From Palsa-459 sp963841965 (GTDB lineage: Bacteria > Actinomycetota > Acidimicrobiia > Acidimicrobiales > RAAP-2), in the NCBI GenBank assembly GCA_963841965.1, contig CAWJES010000001.1, positions 444,822-508,821 on the forward strand: 64,000 bases of DNA, written 5' to 3'. The notes beneath the pieces were generated by a model, which was not told where the DNA came from, did not search any database, and saw only the letters and a program-made list of their open reading frames with translations. Of the stretch, positions 36,392-44,959 are shown piece by piece; the stretch's first letter is position 1, and each line of letters begins with the position of its first letter. The position numbers and the translations under genes are program-made.

Positions 36392-37201
36392 TCACCGGTC
36401 CTGCACCTCCGTGCGGACCGAAGGACCGACCGGGAGCTTCCCCGCACAGCTGAGGGGCTCCTCTCGGACGGTCCGGTCTTCGTTCTCTATCCACTGGTGG
36501 GTCCTGCAGGCCCCGACCAGCGTCACTTCCTTGCCGAGCGCCTGGGTCAGCTCCGCGGGTCGGACCCCGCGTGGGCGGGTCGTGAGCGACGCGCGCAGGC
36601 CGGCCACACTGCCGAGCCCTTCGATGTCGCGGACCGCTGTCTCGGTGGCGTGCAGCGAGACGATGTTCGGTCGAATGTCATCCGTGACGGTGCGACCCTT
36701 GCGATCCCTGACGACCGTGACGGTCTCGGAAGCAAGCAATTGCCCGACCAGTCCGGTCATCTCAGCTGGGCTCACGCCGAGCACCTCCAGTTCCCAGTCA
36801 CACGATGTTACTGCCTCTTGGAGCGAAGGCTCGGATCCCAGCAGGGCCGCTGCGGCGGTCACCGAGACCCCGACGGGCAGCAGATCGGTCAGCGACCGGG
36901 TCAGCTCCTGCAGGGACTCTGGGTCCTCGGACCCCGCCGGGACCACTTTCGTGCCCGGGGAGCCGTCGGGGTCGAGGCGAAGGTCCACGTATTCGGCCAG
37001 TGACGCGCACCCGGTCGGCAGTGCGAGGCCGAAGCTCAGCAGCGGTCGTGGTGAGAACCCCTCCGACTTCGCCATGGGGAGCGTCGCTCGGCGCAGGGAC
37101 CGCTCGATGATCCGGGCAAGGTCGCGCTGGGACGTGAAGCGGACTCGGCCGACCTTCTCGTAGCGGAGCCGGACGCGGTCCGGGAGCACCATCGTGGTCA
37201 C
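36392..37201 (-). CDS. DUF2344 (TIGR03936) radical-SAM-linked protein
   Basis: The 269-residue product matches the family usually encoded beside, or fused to, a B12/radical SAM protein: VRLRYEKVGRVRFTSQRDLA, then LPMAKSEGFSPRPLLSFGLA. It has no known reaction; the pairing suggests an RNA- or protein-modification role linked to RNase E/G and ribosomal proteins. GTG at 37201 overlaps the radical SAM stop as GTGA with CGGAG upstream; ATG 37192 is the alternative. Confidence 0.88.
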   Translation of the reverse strand: MTTMVLPDRVRLRYEKVGRVRFTSQRDLARIIERSLRRATLPMAKSEGFSPRPLLSFGLALPTGCASLAEYVDLRLDPDGSPGTKVVPAGSEDPESLQELTRSLTDLLPVGVSVTAAAALLGSEPSLQEAVTSCDWELEVLGVSPAEMTGLVGQLLASETVTVVRDRKGRTVTDDIRPNIVSLHATETAVRDIEGLGSVAGLRASLTTRPRGVRPAELTQALGKEVTLVGACRTHQWIENEDRTVREEPLSCAGKLPVGPSVRTEVQDR

Positions 37202-39138
37202 GCGCGGGTCGCTCCGAGGGAGACGGCGACCGGGGCGGTGAGGTCCAGTCCCTGACCGGTCCCCTGCGAGCCGCCCGCAGGCGGCACCGCCGACGCCACG
37301 ACGTGCTCGATCCCGTACGTCGTGCAGGCACCGCAGTCGTAGCAGGGCGTCCACCGGCAGTCCTCCACGCCCTCGGCGGCCAGGGACGCCTCGTAGTCGC
37401 CCCACAGGAAGTCCGGGTGCAGGCCGGCCGAGAGGTGGCTCCACGGGAGCGCCTCGGTGCGGGTGCGCGGGCGCAGCGCCGTGAGCTCGAGGTCGAGTCC
37501 CTCGGCGGCGAGCGCCGCCTGCCACCGGGCGAGGTCGAACTGCTCCGACCACTCCTGGAAGGTGCCGCCGTCGCGCCACACCCGCTCGATCACGGCCGCG
37601 ATCCGTCGGTCGCCTCGCGACACGATGCCCTCCGCCGCGGTCGCCTCGGGATCGTGCCACCGGATCTGCAGGCCGCGTGTCTTGCGCGCCTCGTCGCGAA
37701 GCAGGGACACCTTGCGGGCCAACTCCTCGGGACTGTCCATGCGGTGCCACTGGAAGGGCGTGTTGGCCTTGGGAACGAACCCGCCGACCGAGGCCGTCAC
37801 GCTCGCGGCCTGATGGTGCCGCCTGCCGAGTTCGACGCAGCGCGCGGCGAGGGCCGCGATCGCCACGACGTCCTCGTCGCGCTCCGTCGGCAGCCCGATG
37901 AGGAAATACAACTTGATCCGGCGCCAGCCCTGGGAGAACGCCGCCTCGACAGCCGCGTACAGGTCGTCGTCGGTGATCAGCTTGTTGATCACCCGGCGCA
38001 TCCGCCACGTCCCACCCTCTGGGGCGAAGGTCAAGCCGGTCCGGCGCACCTGCTGGATGGCCGCCGCGGTCTTCACCGTGAATGCGTCGACGCGCAGGGA
38101 CGGCAGGCTCACGGCAACGTCGCCGACGCCGTCGATGTGCTCCGTGATCGAGGTGACCACGTCCTCGATGCCCGAGAAGTCCGCCGTCGACAGCGAGGTG
38201 AGGGCGACCTCGTCGTAGCCGGTCCGCTCCAGGCCGTCCTTCACCATCTGGAGCACCTGCTCCTTCGGACGCTCCCTGACTGGCCTCGTGATCATGCCCG
38301 CCTGGCAGAACCTGCAGCCCCTGGTGCAACCCCGGAACACCTCGACGTTGAGGCGGTCATGGACGACCTCGGTGAGCGGCACGATCTGACGCCTCGGGTA
38401 CGGCCAGTCCGCGAGGTCCGCGATGGTCCGCTTCTCGACCACGGCGGGCGCGCCCTCGTCGACGTCGTAGCCGATGAGCAGCCCGTCCTCGAACAGCGGC
38501 GTGTAGAGCGACGGGACATAGACGCCCTCGATCCCCGCCAGCGCGAGGTGCAGGTCCCTGCGTGAGCGTGTGGCCGCAGGCTCGGCGCGCCACGTCGCGA
38601 TCACCTCGTGCAGCTCGGTCACGACCTCCTCGCCGTCGCCCAGCACGGCCGCGTCGAGGAACGGTGCGAGCGGCTCGGGGTTGTACGTGCAGTGCCCGCC
38701 GGCGAGCACGACCGTGTCGTCCGCCCCGCGATCCTCGGTTCGGACCGCGATGCCGGCGAGGTCGAGCATGTTGAGCACGTTCGTGTAGGTGAGCTCCGCC
38801 GACAGGTTGAAGGCGAGGACGTCGAACTCGCTGGCGGGCCTCGTGGTCTCGACCGAGAAGAGCGGGACGCCCGAGGCGCGCATCGCCGCCTCCATGTCCA
38901 TCCACGGCGCGTAGGCGCGCTCGGCAGCCGCGTCAGGCCGCTCGTTCAGGATCCCGTAGAGGATCTGCAGGCCCTGGTTCGGCAGCCCGATCTCGTAGGT
39001 GTCGGGATAGGCGAGCAGCCATCGCACGGCGCCCTCGCCCTTCTCGTCGGGGATGCCGCCATCCTCGCCGCCGATGTACCGCGCGGGCTTCTCGACGTGC
39101 CAGAGCAGCGGCTCGACCCGGTCCCAGAGGGTTGTCAT
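37198..39138 (-). CDS. Radical SAM protein (TIGR03960-like, B12-binding type)
   Basis: The 646-residue product has an N-terminal B12-binding-like Rossmann region (LLAYPDTYEIGLPNQGLQIL), the 4Fe-4S/SAM motif CTRGCRFCQAG near residue 275, the TIM-barrel core (YFLIGLPTERDEDV) and a C-terminal Cys cluster (CRWTPCYDCGAC). It acts with the DUF2344 protein; the substrate is unknown. ATG at 39138 has TATTGT exactly 6 nt upstream and no Shine-Dalgarno. Confidence 0.9.
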   Translation of the reverse strand: MTTLWDRVEPLLWHVEKPARYIGGEDGGIPDEKGEGAVRWLLAYPDTYEIGLPNQGLQILYGILNERPDAAAERAYAPWMDMEAAMRASGVPLFSVETTRPASEFDVLAFNLSAELTYTNVLNMLDLAGIAVRTEDRGADDTVVLAGGHCTYNPEPLAPFLDAAVLGDGEEVVTELHEVIATWRAEPAATRSRRDLHLALAGIEGVYVPSLYTPLFEDGLLIGYDVDEGAPAVVEKRTIADLADWPYPRRQIVPLTEVVHDRLNVEVFRGCTRGCRFCQAGMITRPVRERPKEQVLQMVKDGLERTGYDEVALTSLSTADFSGIEDVVTSITEHIDGVGDVAVSLPSLRVDAFTVKTAAAIQQVRRTGLTFAPEGGTWRMRRVINKLITDDDLYAAVEAAFSQGWRRIKLYFLIGLPTERDEDVVAIAALAARCVELGRRHHQAASVTASVGGFVPKANTPFQWHRMDSPEELARKVSLLRDEARKTRGLQIRWHDPEATAAEGIVSRGDRRIAAVIERVWRDGGTFQEWSEQFDLARWQAALAAEGLDLELTALRPRTRTEALPWSHLSAGLHPDFLWGDYEASLAAEGVEDCRWTPCYDCGACTTYGIEHVVASAVPPAGGSQGTGQGLDLTAPVAVSLGATRA

Positions 39139-39144
39139 TGCACC

Positions 39145-39150
39145 ACAATA
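39145..39150 (-). promoter_or_regulatory. -10 box for leaderless radical SAM gene
   Basis: TATTGT on the minus strand, 6 nt before ATG 39138. It lies just after the mrdA stop. Confidence 0.5.
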
Positions 39151-39165
39151 GGAACTTGCCCCCGC

Positions 39166-41265
39166 TCAGCGGCGCTTGGCGGTCGTCGGTGCCGGTTGCG
39201 TGGGCAGCTGCACCGCGCCGATCGGGTGCTGGGAGAGGTAGTTGAACATCTGGGCGACCACCGGGGCCGCCGCATCCGCGCCGTACCCGCCCTGGCCGAT
39301 CACGCACAGCACGACGTACTTCGGATGCCCCACCGGCCCGAACCCCACGAACCAGCTGTTCGGCTCGAGTCCCGCCGCGTTCGACGCCGTTCCCGTCTTT
39401 CCCGCGACCGCGAAGTTCGACAGGCTCAGGTTCGGGTAGCCGTGGAATGCGGCGTACCCGGTCCCGCTGGGCGAGTTCACCACGCCGATCAGCCCGGCCA
39501 GGATCGGGTTCCGGATGCTCGGCGGCAGCGAGACGTGGCCGAGGACCTTCGGCAGGTACCGCTCGACGATCCTGCCCGACGACGTCGTCACGGCCGCCGC
39601 GACCTCGGGTGCGTACCGCGTGCCCCCGTTGGCGAACGTGGCGTACGCGTTCGCGAGCGCGAGGGGCGTCACGACGGTCGAGCCCTGCCCGAATGCCATC
39701 TCGATGTTGTCGCCCGTGTACCAGCTGACGTTCGGGAACGCCTTCGGGGCCGCCTTGTGCAGCGCGACGCGCACCGTCGGGCTGTCGACCCGGCCCGTCG
39801 CCTCGTCGCCGAGGTCGATGCCCGTGGGGCTGTTGAGCCCGTATGCGCTCGCGACGTCCTGGATCGGCGTGGGCCCGTAGGGGTAGTGGGCGTTCGTCGA
39901 GTACGCGGACCAGAAGAGGTACCCGACGTTGTAGAAGTAGTAGTCCGAGGACTCCGTCAGCGCGAGCGGGAGGTTCACTTCGCCGAGGCCCGTGGTCTCG
40001 TCGTCGTGGAATACGCAGCCGTGGCCGCCCTGGAGGCACCCGGGGACCTTGAATGTCCCGGTGTCGTCGACGTACTGGTTGGGGTCGATCAGGTGGTCCT
40101 GCAGGGCCGCTGTCGCCGAGATCAGCTTGAAGGTCGAGCCGGGCGTGAACAGGCCGCTGGTCACGTAGTTGTTCATCGCCCCGGACGCCAGGAGCTGGTC
40201 GTAGTGGGCCTGGGAGATCCCACCGACCCACTCGTTGAGGTCGAACGACGGGTAGCTGGCCATCGCGAGGACGGCGCCGGTCTGCGCGTCGAGGATGACG
40301 GCCGCGCCGTTGATCGCCGGCGGGTAGACGTGGCTGCGCGGGTCCACGGTCGAGCGCACCCGCACGATGTCGTTCGCGAGCGTCGTGTCGAGGAGGTTCT
40401 GGAGCTTCGCGTCGACGTTCAGGACGACCGTGTTCCCGACGGTCGCCGGGACGTTCGACACGGTCCCGATCGGGCTGCCCGATGCATCGACCTCGATCTG
40501 CTGGGTGCCGTTCACCCCTCGCAGGAAGTTGTCGTAGAACGCCTCGATGCCCGTCTGGCCGACCTGTGAGGTCTGCGTCAGTCCTTTGTTCGATGGGAGG
40601 GCGAGCTCAGCGGCGTTGACGGGCCCGACGTACCCGAGGATGTGCGGGGCGAGGGCGCCGCCGGGTGGGTACGTGCGCTGCGTCAGTGTCTCGACGGAGA
40701 CGCCGGGGAACTCGGCCTGGTGCTCCTCGAGGTAGCTGATCACCGCGGGCGGCGTGTTCGTCAGGATCGGCACCGGCTGGTACGGGCTGTACTGGGGGTT
40801 GTTGATGGCGGCGGTGACCTGCTTTGGCGAGATGCCCGCGAGCGCGGCGACCTTGGCGACGAGGGTCGGATCGGCGGAGGCTTGCAGCCGAGAGAGCACG
40901 AGCTGCTGGTTGACGGTGTTCGTGACGAGCACGGTCCCGTTGCGATCCACGATCTCGCCCCGCGGCGCGGGGATGTCGACGGTCCGCAGCGTGTTCGATG
41001 CGACTGTGGCCGCGTACGCGTTGTGGTCGACGAGCTGGAGGAACGCGAGGCGAGCGCCCATGACGCAGAAGAGCGCCAGGAAGACCATCCCGACGACCCA
41101 GAGGCGCACGTCGGGTCTGGAGCCGACCTCCTCGGGACCCGCCAGCGGGTTCGGGAGCGACGGCCCCTTGCGCTCGGTGATCCTCGTGCTCCGCCCGAGC
41201 CCGAACGACGGGACCCGGGCGTGCATCGGCCTCGAGAGGCCGCGTTGGCGCCAGCCCTTGCTCAC
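39166..41265 (-). CDS. mrdA: Penicillin-binding protein 2 (elongasome transpeptidase)
   Basis: Class B PBP that cross-links peptidoglycan during rod elongation. The 699-residue product has one transmembrane helix (VVGMVFLALFCVMGARLAFL), the PBP dimerisation domain (PAPRGEIVDRNGTVL) and a transpeptidase domain with SxxK (TPGSTFKL), the second motif as SSD in ESSDYYFYN, and KTGTA. It ends in a short basic tail. It is the last gene of mreB-C-D-mrdA; no rodA follows. Confidence 0.95.
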   Translation of the reverse strand: MSKGWRQRGLSRPMHARVPSFGLGRSTRITERKGPSLPNPLAGPEEVGSRPDVRLWVVGMVFLALFCVMGARLAFLQLVDHNAYAATVASNTLRTVDIPAPRGEIVDRNGTVLVTNTVNQQLVLSRLQASADPTLVAKVAALAGISPKQVTAAINNPQYSPYQPVPILTNTPPAVISYLEEHQAEFPGVSVETLTQRTYPPGGALAPHILGYVGPVNAAELALPSNKGLTQTSQVGQTGIEAFYDNFLRGVNGTQQIEVDASGSPIGTVSNVPATVGNTVVLNVDAKLQNLLDTTLANDIVRVRSTVDPRSHVYPPAINGAAVILDAQTGAVLAMASYPSFDLNEWVGGISQAHYDQLLASGAMNNYVTSGLFTPGSTFKLISATAALQDHLIDPNQYVDDTGTFKVPGCLQGGHGCVFHDDETTGLGEVNLPLALTESSDYYFYNVGYLFWSAYSTNAHYPYGPTPIQDVASAYGLNSPTGIDLGDEATGRVDSPTVRVALHKAAPKAFPNVSWYTGDNIEMAFGQGSTVVTPLALANAYATFANGGTRYAPEVAAAVTTSSGRIVERYLPKVLGHVSLPPSIRNPILAGLIGVVNSPSGTGYAAFHGYPNLSLSNFAVAGKTGTASNAAGLEPNSWFVGFGPVGHPKYVVLCVIGQGGYGADAAAPVVAQMFNYLSQHPIGAVQLPTQPAPTTAKRR

Positions 41266-41278
41266 AGCGCGCCCCGGA

Positions 41279-41821
41279 TCACAGGACGCCCCGGACCGAG
41301 TCGAGCGAGGATCCCCTCGGGGACTCCTTGGACAGCGCCGGCGAGAGCGCGTACATCACGGGCCGGACGAGCAGCGCGCAGGCGACGGCGTCGAGCAGGC
41401 AGATCATGGCGAGGTCGACCGTGAGATAGCCGCGGTGGCCGAACAGGGCACCGAGCAGGGCGTAGGCGAGGGGCGCGACAGCGCCGGCGCAGAACGCCAG
41501 GAACGGGGCGACCCAGATGGCTGCACCGCCGAGGTCGCCGACGCCCTCCTCCCCGAGCCTGCCGAGCGCGTACCCGAGCAGGATGCCGACCAGTGCCGTC
41601 AGGCCGAAGGGGGTGATGACGAACAGGTCGACCGCCACCCCGCCGACGAACCCGGCTGCCATGCCGGGGACGGGCCCCGCCACGAGGCCCGCGGCGATCG
41701 GCAGCACCCAGACCAGCTCGACATGGACGCCGCCGATCGTGAGCTGGTCCGCGATGGTCACCTGGAGCACGACCAGCACGAGGGATGCGAGCACGAGCCA
41801 CACCCACTTCATCGCCGTCAC
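41279..41821 (-). CDS. mreD: Rod shape-determining membrane protein MreD
   Basis: The 180-residue product has about five hydrophobic segments and the MreD pattern (LQVTIADQLTIGGVHVELVW, GAVDLFVITPFGLTAL-like). It overlaps the end of mreC by 4 nt and lies between mreC and mrdA, which supports the call for a poorly conserved family. Confidence 0.88.
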   Translation of the reverse strand: MTAMKWVWLVLASLVLVVLQVTIADQLTIGGVHVELVWVLPIAAGLVAGPVPGMAAGFVGGVAVDLFVITPFGLTALVGILLGYALGRLGEEGVGDLGGAAIWVAPFLAFCAGAVAPLAYALLGALFGHRGYLTVDLAMICLLDAVACALLVRPVMYALSPALSKESPRGSSLDSVRGVL

Positions 41822-42636
41822 GAGCCCGGCTCCCAGAGGATCACGTCGACGTAGGAGATCGAGGAGAGGTTTGCGAGAGGCTGCACCGAGATCGAGAGCT
41901 GGGACGCGCCGCGGTGGCTCGCCGACTCGACGACCCTGCCCACCGGGAGGCCCGCCGGGTAGAGGCCAGATTGGAGCCCGCTCGTGAAGAACAGCTCTCC
42001 ATTCGTGACCGGCGTGCCGGGTGCGACGAAGTTCGCCTGCAGGTCGCGGCCCGGGCCCTCCCCGTAGAGCTGGGCGAAGTAGCCCGGGGTGCCGAACGTG
42101 ACACCGATCGATGTGCTCGCGTCGTTGATCAGCCGGACGGTGGATCCGGTCGACGAGGTCGACGTCACCATGCCGACGAGTCCCGCGTTGCCGACCACCG
42201 GCATGCCGACGAGGATCCCCGACGAGGTGCCCTTGTTGATCTCGATCGTCGATGCGAAGTTCGAGAGGTTGCGCGCGTTCGCCTGCGCCGTGACGGTCGG
42301 CAGGGCGCCGACGAACGGGAGGTGCTGCAGCGCGAGCAGGTCGCTCAGCTGCTGACGTTGGAACGTCGCCTCGAACTGCTGGAGGCGGAGCTGTCCGAGC
42401 TCGTGGCTGAGGACCTGGTTCTGCTCGACGACGTTGGAGTAGTTGAAGACCCCGGCGACCGCCCTGCCGACCGGCTGGGTCACGCCGCGGACGATGTCGA
42501 CGAAGGGCGCGATGACCACCCTCGTGGCACTCGCCGCCGCCGAGCGAAGCGGCCCGCCGACCGTGAGCAACGTGAGTGCGGCGAGCACGAAGACGGCAAG
42601 GGTGACGAGGCGCCTCCGTCCTCTCGGCTGGGCCAC
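41818..42636 (-). CDS. mreC: Rod shape-determining protein MreC
   Basis: Elongasome scaffold outside the membrane. The 272-residue product has one N-terminal membrane helix (LVTLAVFVLAALTLLTVGGP), a coiled-coil (EQNQVLSHELGQLRLQQFEA) and the MreC beta domain (VGMPVVGNAGLVGMV, GYFAQLYGEG). GTG at 42636, 13 nt after mreB, is the likely start; the longer reading overlaps mreB. Confidence 0.92.
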   Translation of the reverse strand: MAQPRGRRRLVTLAVFVLAALTLLTVGGPLRSAAASATRVVIAPFVDIVRGVTQPVGRAVAGVFNYSNVVEQNQVLSHELGQLRLQQFEATFQRQQLSDLLALQHLPFVGALPTVTAQANARNLSNFASTIEINKGTSSGILVGMPVVGNAGLVGMVTSTSSTGSTVRLINDASTSIGVTFGTPGYFAQLYGEGPGRDLQANFVAPGTPVTNGELFFTSGLQSGLYPAGLPVGRVVESASHRGASQLSISVQPLANLSSISYVDVILWEPGS

Positions 42637-42649
42637 GGGCGGACCGCGG

Positions 42650-43681
42650 TCAGCGCGAAGAGGAAGTGATGAGCACCCGCTTGAGGACGTCGAACTCCTC
42701 CAGGCACTGACCACTGCCGATCGCGACGCAGTTCAGGGGGTCCCGGGCCACCACGATCGGCATCGCCGTCTCGGATTCCAGGCGCGCGCCGAGGCCGTGG
42801 AGCAGGGCTCCTCCCCCGGCGAGGACGATCCCCTGGTCCATGATGTCGGCCGCCAGCTCCGGCGGCGTCCGGTCGAGGGTCACCTTGATGGCGTCGACGA
42901 TGGCCTGGACCGGCTCCTCGATCGCCTCGCGGATCTGCTCAGTCGAGATCACCACGGTCTTCGGCAGGCCCGTGACGAGGTCCCGACCGCGGATCTCGGC
43001 GCGGAGCTCCTCCTCGAGAGCGAACGCGGAGCCGAGTGCGATCTTGATCTCCTCGGCGGTGCGCTCGCCGAGCGCGAGGCTGAACTCCTTCTTCACGTAC
43101 GAAACGATCGCGTCGTCGAGCTCGTCGCCGCCGATGCGGATCGACTGACTCGTCACGATGCCGCCGAGCGAGATGACGGCGACCTCGGTCGTGCCGCCTC
43201 CGATGTCGACGATCATGTTCCCTGTCGGCTCGTGCACGGGGAGCCCAGCGCCGATCGCGGCGGCCATCGGCTCCTCCACGATCCACGCCTTGCGCGCGCC
43301 CGCGTACTCGGCGGCCTCCATGACGGCTCGCTGCTCGACGCCGGTGATCCCCGACGGCACGCAGATGACCATCCGGGGCTTGGCGAAGCGGCGGTTGTGC
43401 ACCCGGTGGATGAAGTAGCGGAGCATCTTCTCGCAGACCTCGAAGTCCGCGATGACGCCATCCTTGAGGGGGCGGATCGCCTGGATGTTGGAGGGCGTCC
43501 TGCCGATCATCCGCTTCGCCTCCGCGCCGACGGCGAGCGGCCTGCCGTCCTTCACGTCCACCGCCACGACCGACGGCTCGTTGAGGACGATGCCCCGCCC
43601 ACGCACGTACACCAGCGTGTTCGCCGTGCCGAGGTCGACGGCCATGTCGCGGCCGAGGAGGGAGAATCGGTTGTCTGCCAT
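42650..43681 (-). CDS. mreB: Rod shape-determining actin MreB
   Basis: Bacterial actin that guides wall synthesis in rods. The 343-residue product has the phosphate-1 loop DLGTANTLVYVRG, phosphate-2 VDIGGGTTEVAVISLGG and the adenosine motif VLAGGGALLHGLG. ATG 43681 has AAAGGA upstream and matches the family N-terminus. Its presence indicates a rod-shaped cell, unlike apically growing actinobacteria that rely on DivIVA alone. Confidence 0.97.
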   Translation of the reverse strand: MADNRFSLLGRDMAVDLGTANTLVYVRGRGIVLNEPSVVAVDVKDGRPLAVGAEAKRMIGRTPSNIQAIRPLKDGVIADFEVCEKMLRYFIHRVHNRRFAKPRMVICVPSGITGVEQRAVMEAAEYAGARKAWIVEEPMAAAIGAGLPVHEPTGNMIVDIGGGTTEVAVISLGGIVTSQSIRIGGDELDDAIVSYVKKEFSLALGERTAEEIKIALGSAFALEEELRAEIRGRDLVTGLPKTVVISTEQIREAIEEPVQAIVDAIKVTLDRTPPELAADIMDQGIVLAGGGALLHGLGARLESETAMPIVVARDPLNCVAIGSGQCLEEFDVLKRVLITSSSR

Positions 43682-43726
43682 GTCGCGTCCTTTTTGGCGC
43701 ACCGCAAGCGGCGCACCGACCCACTA

Positions 43727-43755
43727 AGCGTACGGGACGACCCGATCCGGTACAA
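43727..43755 (-). promoter_or_regulatory. Sigma-70-type promoter of the mre operon
   Basis: TTGTAC (43755-43750), 17-nt spacer, TACGCT (43732-43727) on the minus strand. The start would be about 40 nt before mreB. The surrounding gap of 197 nt (43682-43878) shows nothing else. Confidence 0.7.
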
Positions 43756-43878
43756 GGCGGGCGTGTTCTGCAACGCACACAAGGCGTCCCAGTACTTGCA
43801 GCGAATGATTCGCGCGGGCCGACGCGTGCGTGTGACTGCACCGGAAACGAGCGACCGACCCGCTGTGCGGCCGGACCG

Positions 43879-44523
43879 TCACACTAGCGGCGAGCGGTCC
43901 TCGATCTCCCATGCGTGGTCGAGCGCGTGCCACGCGAAGCGCCGAGCCGCGTACCGCAGTGGCCAGGCGCCGTCGCGTTCGGGACGCTGCGAGCCCGCGA
44001 TGGCGCCGAGAACGCGGGCACGGAGGCGATCACTCGACGCGTCGTCCTCGGCACCGAACGTCGTGACTGCCAGCCCGAGCTTGCGCGCATAGGGGATCTC
44101 AGCGCTGCGGACGTGCGCGCGGATCCTGGCGGCGTCACGCCCACCCCCGCGAGGGCCGGCTCGAAGCAGCCCGGCTGCGGCGATGCGCTCGTCGCAGATC
44201 GTCCAGCAGGCCGACAGGATCGCCGCGTACCGGGCCTTCTCGGCAGCCGACAGGGGACGCGCGTCCTCCGCGATGAATCTGCTCGGTGCGCCGAACGCCG
44301 TCGTCGCGTCCCCCGGCACCTGCACGACGACCTCGAGTGCACCGGTGGGCGCGCGCGCGCCGCAGCGACGCAGCACCTGCGCGTAGCGGCGCCTCGTCGA
44401 TTCGAGCACCTCGAGCGAAGCGTCGGCGGTTTTCGCAGACCTCGACCACCCGGGCCAGTCGAGCGCACTCGCGAAGCTCTTCGTCGCTGTGTCCTCGACG
44501 AGGACGCGGACCGGCGCCGCCAC
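43879..44523 (-). CDS. Conserved actinobacterial hypothetical protein, DinB-like C-terminus
   Basis: The 214-residue product resembles actinobacterial hypothetical proteins, as I recall them, with an N-terminal WPGWSRSAKT motif and a four-helix DinB-like second part: DERIAAAG, GPRGGGRDAARIRAHVRSAE, and WHALDHAWEIEDR at the end. The His residues in the last motifs could bind a metal as in DinB/MDMPI proteins. GTG at 44523 comes 3 nt after ndk. The function is unknown. Confidence 0.7.
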   Translation of the reverse strand: MAAPVRVLVEDTATKSFASALDWPGWSRSAKTADASLEVLESTRRRYAQVLRRCGARAPTGALEVVVQVPGDATTAFGAPSRFIAEDARPLSAAEKARYAAILSACWTICDERIAAAGLLRAGPRGGGRDAARIRAHVRSAEIPYARKLGLAVTTFGAEDDASSDRLRARVLGAIAGSQRPERDGAWPLRYAARRFAWHALDHAWEIEDRSPLV

Positions 44524-44526
44524 GGA

Positions 44527-44937
44527 CTAGCCGAGTTCGGGGAAGAAGAGCTTGATCTCCCGCGCGGCGGAGTCGGCCGAGTCGGAGCCGTGGATCAGGT
44601 TCTCCGACATCACGGTTGCGAAGTCGCCGCGGATGGTCCCGGGTGCGGCCTCCGCGGGGTTGGTCGCGCCCATGAGGGTCCGGACGATCTTCCAGGTGTC
44701 CTCTGGTCCCTCGACGACCGCGACCAGCGCGGGCGACCGTGTGATGAAGGCGACGAGGTTGTCGTAGAAGGGCTTGCCGAAGTGCTCGCCATAGTGCTCC
44801 CTGGCGACGTCGACCTCGATCTGGCGCAGTTCCGCGGCCGCGATCGAGAGTCCCTTGCGCTCCAGTCGGGCGAGGATCTCGCCGGTGAGACGGCGCTCGA
44901 CGCCGTCAGGCTTCACGATGACGAGGGTTCGGTTCAC
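44527..44937 (-). CDS. ndk: Nucleoside diphosphate kinase
   Basis: Balances NTP pools by phosphate transfer through a histidine. The 136-residue product has VNRTLVIVKPDGVERRLTGE at the N-terminus, NPAEAAPGTIRGDF and the catalytic H117 in ENLIHGSDS. GTG at 44937 is preferred over 44955 because it matches the family N-terminus and has TAGCGT 8 nt upstream. Confidence 0.96.
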   Translation of the reverse strand: MNRTLVIVKPDGVERRLTGEILARLERKGLSIAAAELRQIEVDVAREHYGEHFGKPFYDNLVAFITRSPALVAVVEGPEDTWKIVRTLMGATNPAEAAPGTIRGDFATVMSENLIHGSDSADSAAREIKLFFPELG

Positions 44938-44959
44938 GTTCAAAGACGCTAACACCGCC

